A stretch of DNA of 26,034 nt from assembly GCF_900104395.1 (NCBI RefSeq), contig NZ_FMXX01000039.1, one strand, 5' to 3'. Position 1 is the stretch's first letter; the number at the start of each line of letters is the position of its first letter. Under the pieces are notes generated by a model. It was not told the origin of the DNA. It ran no database searches and saw nothing but the letters and a program-made list of their open reading frames with translations. Both the position numbers and the translations under genes were made by a program. Of the stretch, positions 1-5,841 are shown one piece after another. This DNA is from Fusobacterium_C necrophorum (lineage in GTDB: Bacteria > Fusobacteriota > Fusobacteriia > Fusobacteriales > Fusobacteriaceae).

Positions 1-197
1 TTACAAGTAATTGGGAATTTATGAGTAAGCCCACATTGAGGACAAGCAAAAGAGACGAAAGCTTTTTGATAATCAGCACAAAGTAAAAAAGCATTGAAAG
101 ATTTTATGAGGTGGAGAAAATGCGCAGGAGAAAAAAAAGGTTGGATATTTTGTAAAATATGTGGTAAATTAGAGGTAAGGAATAGGTCTTTTAACAT
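1..197 (-). CDS. IS91-like transposase, N-terminal fragment (runs off left edge)
   Basis: This is a partial gene of 65 visible codons. The start is ATG at 197-195, preceded on the minus strand by an AGAAGG ribosome site about 8 bases away. The visible protein has a hydrophobic/aromatic N-terminus and ends in a zinc-binding pattern, FACPQCGLTHKFPITC, with Cys pairs spaced as in the N-terminal zinc domain (Zn_Tnp_IS91) that precedes the HUH/Y2 transposase domain of IS91-type elements. The catalytic domain would lie to the left of the window. The orientation matches the transposase fragment at the right edge. The zinc motif is seen directly; the family assignment comes from its resemblance to known IS91-type N-termini. 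Confidence 0.7.
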   Translation of the reverse strand, partial: MLKDLFLTSNLPHILQNIQPFFSPAHFLHLIKSFNAFLLCADYQKAFVSFACPQCGLTHKFPITC

Positions 198-254
198 AGG
201 ATCGCCTTCTTTCTGTAAATTTAGGTGTGGTAACTTTATTTTACAGAAAAAATC

Positions 255-296
255 AGCCGATTGGAAGAGATTTTTTAAATCTCCAATCGGCTTTTT
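255..296 (-). terminator. Intrinsic terminator after the integrase, possibly bidirectional
   Basis: Arms at 255-265 and 282-292 (AGCCGATTGGA / TCCAATCGGCT) pair perfectly over 11 bp, with further inner pairing interrupted by a short bulge. T-runs flank both sides, so it could terminate in either direction. It sits directly after the integrase stop codon at 297. The boundary between prophage or host DNA and the IS copy must lie near here (198-297), but no boundary is visible. Confidence 0.75.
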
Positions 297-1421
297 TTAT
301 ATTTTTTCCAGCACATCCACGACTTCCATTTTTTTCTCTTTCATGACATGTGCATAAACATTCATTGTGATTTTGACATTTGAATGCCCCATAAGCACTT
401 GTGCCGTTTTGATTGGAACATTCGCTTCAAACAGCCTCGTACAGTAGCTGTGACGAACACTGTGAAATGTTCTGCTGTCATCTATACCTAATTGTCTGCA
501 AAGTATTTTTATTCTCCTATCCGGTCTTTTCCGTTCAAGAGGATTTCCATTTTCATTGCAAAACACCAAATCGGATATTCTTTCTAAGCTATTTAAAAAC
601 TTGATTATTTTATCTGGGATTGGAATATCCCGCTCACTATGCGGAGTTTTTAGCATGTCTTTCATCACGTAAATATAAGATTTGCTTCCATCCTCATGAA
701 AAACAGTTTCTCTCTGATACTGTTCTCGCACATGTAGTGTCCCTGTGATAAGTCTAACCCATTTTAAAGCCAGTATCTCTCCAAGCCGCAGACCAGTATA
801 AAACGCCACATAGATAAGTCGGTCTATAACATTTCTGAAATCAAGATTTGCAATAATCAACTCTTGTTCCTCTTTCGAGAATACTTTAAATTGATCATCT
901 TTTTTCTTGATAACCTTTTGCAAAATCACTCCGGAACAAGGGTTTCTATGGACAATCCCTTTCTCAAATGCAAAATGTAAACATGATTTTAATTTTATTT
1001 TCATTTTTTTTATCACATTCGGGCTATAGTCCTTCTGCAAATCATTAAAAAATAATTGCATCATATCGACTGTAAGAATGCTAACTTTCACATTAGAAAT
1101 TGGATATTTCGTTAGTCTGCGATAGCAAACTAAGTACTCATCGAATGTGTTTGATTGTACCTCATTTCTTTTATAATCGTGGATCCATTTGTAAAATAAA
1201 TTCCCAAATGTGATCGCTGAATCACTGCTTAAACTGTTTGTTTTTGCTTCATATTTGACAGTATTGATTTTATCCACTACTACGGATTTTTTAAAACTTC
1301 CAAAGTATTTCCGGATTTGTTTTCCATTTGCGTCATATCCTATTGTCACAGAAGCTTTATAGTAGGTCTTCCCGTTCCGGGTAGTCGTTGTGATACTACC
1401 TTCTCCTTTATTTCTCCGCAT
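297..1421 (-). CDS. int: Tyrosine recombinase (phage integrase)
   Basis: This 374-residue site-specific recombinase would integrate and excise the prophage. An N-terminal arm-binding region (about residues 10-60, with the RNGKTYYKASVTIGYD motif usual in Gram-positive phage integrases) is followed by a core-binding SAM-like domain (about 68-160) and a catalytic domain (about 180-370). The catalytic residues are present: Arg212 in TGLRLGE, a probable Lys near 258, His320-x-x-Arg323, His346 in MGHSN and nucleophile Tyr356 in NVYAHV. Length is normal and the frame is intact. The AAGGAGTG ribosome site lies about 11 bases from ATG, slightly far. It is transcribed leftwards and ends at a strong hairpin. 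No attachment site was recognised: the right phage end is not in the window, so no direct repeat can be matched. Confidence 0.95.
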   Translation of the reverse strand: MRRNKGEGSITTTTRNGKTYYKASVTIGYDANGKQIRKYFGSFKKSVVVDKINTVKYEAKTNSLSSDSAITFGNLFYKWIHDYKRNEVQSNTFDEYLVCYRRLTKYPISNVKVSILTVDMMQLFFNDLQKDYSPNVIKKMKIKLKSCLHFAFEKGIVHRNPCSGVILQKVIKKKDDQFKVFSKEEQELIIANLDFRNVIDRLIYVAFYTGLRLGEILALKWVRLITGTLHVREQYQRETVFHEDGSKSYIYVMKDMLKTPHSERDIPIPDKIIKFLNSLERISDLVFCNENGNPLERKRPDRRIKILCRQLGIDDSRTFHSVRHSYCTRLFEANVPIKTAQVLMGHSNVKITMNVYAHVMKEKKMEVVDVLEKI

Positions 1422-1444
1422 AAAAAAATCACACTCCTTTTTAT

Positions 1445-1473
1445 TTGCATGTTGAAAAAGAGTATGATATAAT
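1445..1473 (+). promoter_or_regulatory. Sigma-70-type promoter pointing right, between int and its upstream gene
   Basis: TTGCAT (1445-1450), a 17-bp spacer and a perfect TATAAT (1468-1473). It points away from int and towards the 3' ends of the minus-strand repressor operon, where no plus-strand gene follows. A T-run hairpin about 60 bases downstream suggests a short transcript. Confidence 0.5.
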
Positions 1474-1506
1474 CTAAGTAACGATTTAAGGGTATGTCAT
1501 ACTCTT
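1458..1506. repeat. 10-bp inverted repeat upstream of int
   Basis: AAGAGTATGA (1458-1467) and TCATACTCTT (1497-1506) are perfect inverted copies 29 bases apart. The left arm lies in the spacer of the plus-strand promoter and the right arm just past its expected start point. On the minus strand the two arms would form a hairpin in the int leader. It could be an operator pair or an RNA structure. Confidence 0.55.
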
Positions 1507-1550
1507 GCACTCCTTCGATGTGTTGGCAGCACTCGGGGGAGTTTTTTTTT
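1480..1550 (+). ncRNA. Candidate small antisense RNA opposite the int leader
   Basis: A promoter with consensus spacing predicts a start near 1480. A small hairpin (ACTC GGGG GAGT, 1531-1542) followed by an uninterrupted T-run (to 1550) would end the transcript after about 70 bases. No ORF of note lies inside. The RNA would be antisense to any minus-strand message reading from the repressor operon into int. On the minus strand the same stretch holds an AAGGAGTG ribosome-site-like sequence before a four-codon ORF (MTYP). The terminator stem is only 4 bp, which weakens the call. Confidence 0.35.
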
Positions 1551-1560
1551 GTTACAAAAT

Positions 1561-2268
1561 CTAAAAGTTATTTATGAAGTCTATGATTCCTTGAATTGAA
1601 ATTATAATCGCAGTATTAGGTAATTTAGAATTTAGAATTCTCTTTCCATTGATAACAATTCCAAAGATAGTTTGTTGTGTTCCTAATTGATTTTTTGAAT
1701 ACATAACACATGGGCTTCCTTCATATTTTTCGGACTCTATCAAGGTTGTAAGATAATAATTTCCAACACCTTGTTGTGTATTGTTTCCAATAGCATTTAA
1801 AAAATTTAATGGGTATGCTTCTACTAAAAGTGGCTGTTCCATAAAAATATAACTATATACTTTATATTCAAGATATTCATAACTTCCGAGAAATTGTCCT
1901 GTGAAATGGCTCCTCATGCAATATCTCAATTGAGATAAAGATTGTCGGGGAAGAGCATTTTTTATATGGACTATTTGAGGGCCATTAAATTTTAATTCTT
2001 CTAGAGGTATATATATTAAATAATCGTTAGTAATAATCCCACAATCCTGCGATACGTTAAACTCTAAATCGTTTTCAAGAAAATAGGAGCTAAGGGTAAC
2101 CAGTTTTAAATCCTCGCTTAAAAATTCATTGAATCTAGGCATAATTATACCTAAGAATTCATTATCCCTGAATAGAAGACCTTGTTTTAAATATGTTTCT
2201 TTTTCCGTCCTTAACTCTAACTTATAAAAAGCATCGTATAAAGAATAATTTTGAATAGGGTATTGCAT
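1561..2268 (-). CDS. Unrecognised protein in the repressor operon, faint trypsin-like signature
   Basis: I do not recognise this 235-residue protein. It starts 17 bases after the repressor stop with a good ribosome site (AGGAGAG), so the two are probably co-transcribed and made in the lysogen. It has no signal peptide, no clear membrane segment and many aromatic and hydrophobic residues. The C-terminal third (residues 166-208: GVGNYYLTTLIESE, then YEGSPCVMY, then IFGIVING) resembles the end of trypsin-fold peptidases (G-x-S-G-S-P followed by a GIV strand). The position normally holding the nucleophilic Ser is Glu183, so if the fold is right the active site is lost. Genes in this position often affect superinfection or host physiology. 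That is inference from location only. Confidence 0.45.
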   Translation of the reverse strand: MQYPIQNYSLYDAFYKLELRTEKETYLKQGLLFRDNEFLGIIMPRFNEFLSEDLKLVTLSSYFLENDLEFNVSQDCGIITNDYLIYIPLEELKFNGPQIVHIKNALPRQSLSQLRYCMRSHFTGQFLGSYEYLEYKVYSYIFMEQPLLVEAYPLNFLNAIGNNTQQGVGNYYLTTLIESEKYEGSPCVMYSKNQLGTQQTIFGIVINGKRILNSKLPNTAIIISIQGIIDFINNF

Positions 2269-2284
2269 TTTAATCTCTCCTTTT

Positions 2285-2707
2285 CTATTTTAAAATTTTA
2301 ATAATTGCATCTAATTTTTGTGCATCCGCTTCTTTTAGGGAAAAGATAATTTCTTTTATCTTCTTTAATCTTTCCCTATCTAAATTTTTTAAGAATTCTA
2401 AAATTTCAAATAAATTTTCATCTTTCGCATTATCCTTTGAATATGTTATATCTGATAGATTTCTCTTAACGTTTGTTAGTCCGATAAGATAGTTCATGTC
2501 AATGTCAAAATATTTAGCGTAAGCAACTATATGCTTATTATCTGGAACCGCTATACCGGTCTCCCATCTTGAAATCATACTTTTGTTGACCGACAAATCA
2601 TACTTCTCTTTAAAGATTTTACTCAGCTCATCCATGCTTAAGCTATTCCCCTCTTTTGGTTTTCTTAAAGTTTTTAACCTGTCTCCGAATAAAAATTTTT
2701 TTTCCAT
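2285..2707 (-). CDS. CI-type phage repressor, HTH_3/XRE family
   Basis: A 140-residue DNA-binding protein expected to hold the prophage silent. Residues about 9-77 form an XRE helix-turn-helix; the recognition-helix region SVNKSMISRWETGIAVPD is typical of lambdoid and Gram-positive phage repressors. The C-terminal part (about 95-140) is a charged, leucine-rich helical segment, probably for oligomerisation. There is no S24 LexA-like peptidase domain, so induction is unlikely to use RecA-stimulated self-cleavage; the antirepressor at 4198 is an alternative route. AGGAGGAAGAG precedes ATG at 2707. The promoter and operator lie at 2727-2836. Confidence 0.88.
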   Translation of the reverse strand: MEKKFLFGDRLKTLRKPKEGNSLSMDELSKIFKEKYDLSVNKSMISRWETGIAVPDNKHIVAYAKYFDIDMNYLIGLTNVKRNLSDITYSKDNAKDENLFEILEFLKNLDRERLKKIKEIIFSLKEADAQKLDAIIKILK

Positions 2708-2726
2708 CTCTTCCTCCTATGATGAA

Positions 2727-2755
2727 ATGATAGCATATATTTTCTTTTTATGCAA
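2727..2755 (-). promoter_or_regulatory. Repressor promoter (minus strand)
   Basis: Read on the minus strand: TTGCAT (2755-2750), 17-bp spacer, TATCAT (2732-2727), then the ribosome site and repressor ATG at 2707. The -35 contains a GCAACTT element (2752-2758) that recurs at 2792-2798, so these may be repressor or Cro half-sites. Confidence 0.7.
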
Positions 2756-2782
2756 CTTATTTTATTTTTTAAAAAAAAGTTA

Positions 2783-2811
2783 TTGACAAAGCAACTTTTT
2801 TATGATATTCT
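2783..2811 (+). promoter_or_regulatory. Early lytic promoter
   Basis: Consensus TTGACA (2783-2788), 17-bp spacer, TATTCT (2806-2811), reading into the Cro-like gene at 2850. Arms AAAAAAGTT and AACTTTTTT (about 2773-2801) flank the -35, and the 2811-2836 dyad starts at the -10. This is the arrangement expected of a repressor-controlled promoter. Confidence 0.8.
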
Positions 2812-2836
2812 TTTGTTATCTTAAACGATAACAAAA
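2811..2836. promoter_or_regulatory. Operator dyad O1
   Basis: A perfect 10-bp dyad: TTTTGTTATC (2811-2820), TTAAAC, GATAACAAAA (2827-2836). It overlaps the -10 and start point of the early lytic promoter. The element CTTAAACGATAA (2820-2831) recurs at 3050-3061, exactly 230 bases downstream. It is a probable binding site for the repressor or the Cro-like protein. Confidence 0.75.
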
Positions 2837-2849
2837 TGGAGGTGATTAT

Positions 2850-3041
2850 ATGTATGTGAAATTAAAACAATTTATGGTTGAGAAATCATTAAAAAATAAA
2901 GATTTAGCAGACTTACTAGATATAAGCTACCCGTGTATAAGTAAAAAATTAAACCAGAAAGGCTCCGATTTTACGGTAAAAGAAGTAAAATGTCTTTGTG
3001 AGAAATATGGATTAGACGCTAATTTATATTTTTTTTCTTAA
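2850..3041 (+). CDS. Cro-like small HTH protein
   Basis: A 63-residue XRE/Cro-like DNA-binding protein, the first gene of the rightward early transcript and divergent from the repressor. Almost the whole chain is the helix-turn-helix fold: LADLLDISYPCISKKLNQ (about residues 19-36) is the turn and recognition helix, and FTVKEVKCLCEKYGLD is the fourth-fifth helix region. The ribosome site GGAGGTG is well spaced from ATG. Expected to repress the repressor promoter at the shared operators once the lytic switch is thrown. The role is inferred from position and fold. Confidence 0.85.
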   Translation: MYVKLKQFMVEKSLKNKDLADLLDISYPCISKKLNQKGSDFTVKEVKCLCEKYGLDANLYFFS

Positions 3042-3049
3042 TATAGTTG

Positions 3050-3087
3050 CTTAAACGATAATTTTTAAAAGAATGCTATTTGTTATC
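3050..3087. promoter_or_regulatory. Second operator-like site (O2)
   Basis: CTTAAACGATAA (3050-3061) exactly repeats the core of the dyad at 2811-2836. A GTTATC half-site follows at 3082-3087. It lies between the Cro-like gene and the P-loop gene, so repressor or Cro could also act here, by looping or roadblock. Confidence 0.55.
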
Positions 3088-3111
3088 AAAGGACAATGAG
3101 GAGGGACAAAA

Positions 3112-3477
3112 ATGCAATATTTAAATTTTGAGGACTATTTAGAATCAATGATGTCTTGTGAACAGGTGCGAATTTTAAGAATTTGCTTAAGGACTGGAGC
3201 CCCTATTCACGTGATAGGCTGTCAAGGTTCTGGAAAAAGTTGTCTTGTAGACGGTTTACGAAAGTTGGGATTTCGTAATATCACAGAACCTTACAGCCGT
3301 GAATTGTTACAACCTGACACTATCCCTATGGAAAAAGAAGGACTCGTGGTATTGCTTTTAAAAGATTCAAAAGCATATTTCCCTATTGACGAGTATCCGT
3401 CAGAGGTCTTTCAACGTTTCCGTGAAGATATTGTCGATTGGGTCTACGGTTTAGAAAATGATGATTTACGGATGTAG
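3112..3477 (+). CDS. Small P-loop NTPase-like protein
   Basis: A 121-residue protein of unknown role with a clear Walker A motif, GCQGSGKS (residues 36-43), after a hydrophobic strand (PIHVI), as in small NTPase and kinase folds. A second hydrophobic strand, GLVVLLL (77-83), followed by KDSKAYFPIDE, may hold the Walker B acidic residues. It is too short for a helicase or AAA+ module. Similar short P-loop proteins occur in the early regions of Gram-positive phages without a firm function. The ribosome site GAGGAGGG is good. Its 3' end overlaps the convergent gene at 3444 by 34 bases. Confidence 0.7.
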   Translation: MQYLNFEDYLESMMSCEQVRILRICLRTGAPIHVIGCQGSGKSCLVDGLRKLGFRNITEPYSRELLQPDTIPMEKEGLVVLLLKDSKAYFPIDEYPSEVFQRFREDIVDWVYGLENDDLRM

Positions 3478-3758
3478 ACATTGAAAACCCAATCTCGAGA
3501 ATCTCCATACTTTGATTCATCAAGAACTTTCGCTTTAAATCCGTATTTTACCATCGCTTCCATGAAACATTGTTTTGTCACATGTTCGGTTTTTGAAGCA
3601 ATTGTAGATGTAAAATGCTGTTTCAAGCCACCTGCGGTGGATAATCCATCATGATTATATCCGTTTTTTATGGAGAAATGCTCTTCTATATATTGTAATA
3701 GTTGGTCTTGCATTTCTTGAGACAAATCGGAAAAATGGTCAATATTTTTAACTGTCAT
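3444..3758 (-). CDS. Hypothetical protein on the opposite strand of the early region
   Basis: A 104-residue protein of unknown function. It is probably real because AGGAGGTG precedes its ATG and a near-consensus promoter lies upstream on the same strand (3800-3828). The N-terminal half is helical and acidic (DHFSDLSQEMQDQLLQYIEE). The middle, GLSTAGGLKQHFTSTI, reads like part of a helix-turn-helix, and the C-terminus carries DWVFNVYI. The overall pattern is compatible with a small DNA-binding protein. It is transcribed against the early operon, overlaps its P-loop gene tail to tail, and should therefore be expressed in the lysogen. Confidence 0.7.
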   Translation of the reverse strand: MTVKNIDHFSDLSQEMQDQLLQYIEEHFSIKNGYNHDGLSTAGGLKQHFTSTIASKTEHVTKQCFMEAMVKYGFKAKVLDESKYGDSRDWVFNVYIRKSSFSKP

Positions 3759-3799
3759 AATTTATCACCTCCTCTTGTTATAGGATTAGTCGCAATATA

Positions 3800-3828
3800 A
3801 TTATAACTTTTTGGAGGAGAAAATTCAA
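3800..3828 (-). promoter_or_regulatory. Promoter for the minus-strand gene at 3444-3758
   Basis: Read on the minus strand: TTGAAT (3828-3823), exactly 17 bp, perfect TATAAT (3805-3800), then AGGAGGTG and ATG at 3758. It overlaps the leader of the rightward gene at 3847, so the two directions may interfere. Confidence 0.75.
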
Positions 3829-3846
3829 GAAAGGAGGAATCGAAAA

Positions 3847-4182
3847 ATGACAAAACTAGAATCGCTGTTGATTTACTTAGAGAAGAACCCAACAGCAACG
3901 TATGATGAAATTTACAAAGACATCAAAGTAAATAAGCAAATGGCAAAAACGTATATCTATCGTTTGAAAGTAAGAGGGTATCTTGCTAAAGATGAAAATG
4001 GGTATAAGGTTTTAAAAACATTTACGGAAGAAACTGGAGAACGAAATTCAAGGGCGGATTATAAAATCGGAGTCATTCAACATCTGATTGATACCTTTAC
4101 AGATGACTTTGATAATGCTCAATCATTTGAAGAACGCGATGGAATCTCGAAAAGAGTTATTCAGTTACTACATATGATTTAA
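3847..4182 (+). CDS. Small winged-helix-like DNA-binding protein
   Basis: A 111-residue protein. The start is ATG at 3847, after AAGGAGGA with 9-base spacing; an upstream in-frame TTG at 3811 has no ribosome site. Residues 1-55 read as a winged helix: ESLLIYLEKNPTATYDEI, then a helix-turn-helix (VNKQMAKTYIYRLKVRGYL), then a wing with alternating Gly and hydrophobics (KDENGYKVL). The C-terminal half is acidic and helical. It probably acts as a transcription regulator of the early operon, with the antirepressor gene following 15 bases downstream. The specific role is unknown. Confidence 0.7.
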   Translation: MTKLESLLIYLEKNPTATYDEIYKDIKVNKQMAKTYIYRLKVRGYLAKDENGYKVLKTFTEETGERNSRADYKIGVIQHLIDTFTDDFDNAQSFEERDGISKRVIQLLHMI

Positions 4183-4197
4183 AAGGAGAGTGATGTA

Positions 4198-4944
4198 ATG
4201 GAAGAATTAGTAAAAATTGAAGTAAGGGATGGACAACAATTAGTAGATGGTAGAGATCTACATGAATTTTTAGAAGTAGGGACTAGGTACGATACTTGGG
4301 TAGGTAGAATTATAGAAAAATATAATTTTATTAAAAACAAAGACTTTATGGTGGTTGTTCAAAAAAGAGCGAGCAATGAAATTAAGGGATATACAGAATT
4401 TACTGATCATTTAATGACAATATCAATGGCGAAAGAAGTTGCTATGGTAGCTAATACCGAAAAAGGGAAACAGGCAAGACAATACTTCATCAAATGCGAA
4501 GAAGCTTGGAATAGTCCTGAAATGATTTTAGCTCGTGCAAATCAAATTCAATCTCGAATGATTGAGCAACATACGGAAAAAATTAAAATACTTGAGACAA
4601 AAATAGAAGAAGATAAGCCTAAGGTTTTATTTGCAGATGCCGTAGCCACTTCACAGTCCTCTATTTTAATTGGAGATTTAGCAAAGTTACTAAAACAAAA
4701 TGGAATAGATACAGGACAAAAAAGACTATTCAATTATTTAAGAGAAAATGGTTTTTTAATGAAGCAAAAAGGTGAAAGCTATAATATGCCTACTCAAAAA
4801 TCTATGGATTTAGGTTTATTTGAGATAAAAGAAAGAACAGGAGTTAATCCTGACGGTTCTATAAGAATAAGTAGAACACCAAAAGTTACAGGGAAAGGAC
4901 AGCAGTATTTTATCAATGTTTTTCTTAGCAGTGCTGAAAATTAA
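4198..4944 (+). CDS. ant: Phage antirepressor (AntA/AntB domain plus KilAC domain)
   Basis: A 248-residue protein. Residues about 5-105 match the AntA/AntB antirepressor domain: VDGRDLHEFLEVGTRYDTW, then the GYTEFTDHLMTISMAKE block and MVANTEKGKQARQYFIKCE, both characteristic. Residues about 125-245 match the C-terminal KilAC/ANT DNA-binding domain: SILIGDLAKLLKQNGID, RLFNYLRENGFL, then VTGKGQQYFI. Known members bind and inactivate CI-type repressors, which fits a phage whose repressor lacks a LexA-like cleavage domain. It has a ribosome site (AAGGAGAG) and is the largest gene of the early regulatory operon. Confidence 0.92.
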   Translation: MEELVKIEVRDGQQLVDGRDLHEFLEVGTRYDTWVGRIIEKYNFIKNKDFMVVVQKRASNEIKGYTEFTDHLMTISMAKEVAMVANTEKGKQARQYFIKCEEAWNSPEMILARANQIQSRMIEQHTEKIKILETKIEEDKPKVLFADAVATSQSSILIGDLAKLLKQNGIDTGQKRLFNYLRENGFLMKQKGESYNMPTQKSMDLGLFEIKERTGVNPDGSIRISRTPKVTGKGQQYFINVFLSSAEN

Positions 4945-4969
4945 AATTAGAGAAAGGGGGGAATCATTT

Positions 4970-5107
4970 ATGTATGACATGTATTGCATTGACGGTCAAT
5001 ATTACGACTATATCGGAGATGATGGGAAATTTGCGAAATTGGAAAACAGAAGTACCGGAACACAAATCTATATGAAGATAGAAGATTTGTGGGAATATGA
5101 GTGTTAG
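4970..5107 (+). CDS. Small acidic protein
   Basis: A 45-residue protein of unknown function, rich in Tyr and Asp (MYDMYCIDGQYYDYIGDDGK). The start is ATG at 4970, after AAAGGGGGG with suitable spacing; an upstream in-frame alternative would overlap the antirepressor and lacks a ribosome site. The alternating hydrophobic and polar residues suggest a small beta sheet. It lies between antirepressor and excisionase-like genes. Confidence 0.6.
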   Translation: MYDMYCIDGQYYDYIGDDGKFAKLENRSTGTQIYMKIEDLWEYEC

Positions 5108-5116
5108 GAGGGGATT

Positions 5117-5314
5117 ATGAGTGAGAAAAAAGAAACACTTGCTATCACAATTGAAGAAGCCGCCGAGTACATTGGAGTCGGGAAAGATTGTGTGAAGCGG
5201 ATGACAGAAGTTCCTGATTTCCCGCTGATTTACAATGGGAACAGGACTCTGATTATCAAACCGAAGATCCTGGATTGGCTGACAAAGCACAACCGGGAGG
5301 ATTTCGGGAAATGA
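5117..5314 (+). CDS. Excisionase-like MerR/HTH_17 DNA-binding protein
   Basis: A 65-residue protein with the short winged-helix layout of phage excisionases: ITIEEAAEYIGVGKDCVKRM is the helix-turn-helix and DFPLIYNGNRTLIIKPKILDWL the wing with its terminal helix. Length and pattern match the HTH_17/excisionase-type family. Known members bend DNA at attachment sites and steer the integrase towards excision, but some act as transcription factors. Ribosome site GGAGGGG, 9 bases after the preceding gene. Confidence 0.75.
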   Translation: MSEKKETLAITIEEAAEYIGVGKDCVKRMTEVPDFPLIYNGNRTLIIKPKILDWLTKHNREDFGK

Positions 5315-5317
5315 AAA

Positions 5318-5357
5318 AAAGTATCTACAGAGTCGGCAAACTTTACTAGATACTTTT
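5318..5357 (+). other. Long-stem hairpin after the excisionase-like gene
   Basis: Arms AAAAGTATCTA (5318-5328) and TAGATACTTTT (5347-5357) pair perfectly over 11 bp around an 18-base loop. There is no T-run, so it is not a classical terminator. It precedes the true terminator at 5368-5390 and may stabilise the transcript end or be a protein-binding site. Confidence 0.6.
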
Positions 5358-5367
5358 CATAATAGAG

Positions 5368-5390
5368 CAAGTATTTATTTACTTGTTTTT
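5368..5390 (+). terminator. Intrinsic terminator of the early regulatory operon
   Basis: CAAGTA (5368-5373), 6-base loop, TACTTG (5380-5385), then TTTTT. The stem is short. It lies between the early regulatory genes and the replication block. Confidence 0.5.
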
Positions 5391-5420
5391 AAATTTTAAC
5401 ACAATTTAAGGAGGAATGCA

Positions 5421-5687
5421 ATGGGTTTACCAGATTTTGAAGTAGAAGAATTCAAGAAAAATTTAAAAAGGGCATCAGAGCGAGCTAATGGATCCGCGAC
5501 AGAGCTATCCGATTTTATAAATACGTTACCTCTTACAGAGGAACAGAAAGAAAAGTTATGTTTATTGCAGATTCGTCATGCAGGACATAATATTCTATTC
5601 GGGCAACAACGTGCGGTTGTCATTTTATCGGAGGGAATAAATTCGATAAAGGAGGCGTTGATGAATGAAAAAACGATACCGAATTAA
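5421..5687 (+). CDS. Hypothetical early protein
   Basis: An 88-residue, mostly helical protein of unknown function, well expressed by its signals (AAGGAGG, 5 bases before ATG). Residues 1-60 are charged helices (DFEVEEFKKNLKRASERANG, then LPLTEEQKEKLCLLQIRHAG). A hydrophobic stretch AVVILSEGINSI lies near the C-terminus. No motif with a known activity was seen. Its end overlaps the next small gene by 23 bases, a sign of translational coupling. Confidence 0.65.
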   Translation: MGLPDFEVEEFKKNLKRASERANGSATELSDFINTLPLTEEQKEKLCLLQIRHAGHNILFGQQRAVVILSEGINSIKEALMNEKTIPN

Positions 5688-5841
5688 ACCTAATATCTTC
5701 AATGTCAGCTTAGTCGTTACTTTACTTTTAATGTTGTTTGCAAGACTGGACAGAGGGTATCTCACGTTTGGTGGAGAAACCCTGTTACCTCTTGTGGGAT
5801 TGGTCGCACATTATGCATTAAAGGATTGGTGGGATAAATGA
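5665..5841 (+). CDS. Small membrane protein
   Basis: A 58-residue protein. GGAGG (5651-5655) lies 9 bases before ATG at 5665, and the gene overlaps its neighbours on both sides (23 bases with the gene before, ATGA with the clamp-like gene after). Residues 1-9 are basic (MKKRYRIKP) and are followed by a membrane segment (about 12-26, NVSLVVTLLLMLFA). A second hydrophobic stretch (about 39-48, TLLPLVGLVAHYAL) precedes a tryptophan-rich end (DWWDK). Probably one or two transmembrane helices with the N-terminus inside. The function is unknown. Confidence 0.6.
   Translation: MKKRYRIKPNIFNVSLVVTLLLMLFARLDRGYLTFGGETLLPLVGLVAHYALKDWWDK

Noticed and set aside
94..357. Plus-strand 87-aa ORF at the left edge
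   Set aside because: It crosses the terminator and the end of int and lies opposite the transposase fragment; no ribosome site.
4548..4733. Minus-strand ORF inside the antirepressor gene
   Set aside because: Lies wholly in a well-supported gene; no start signals.
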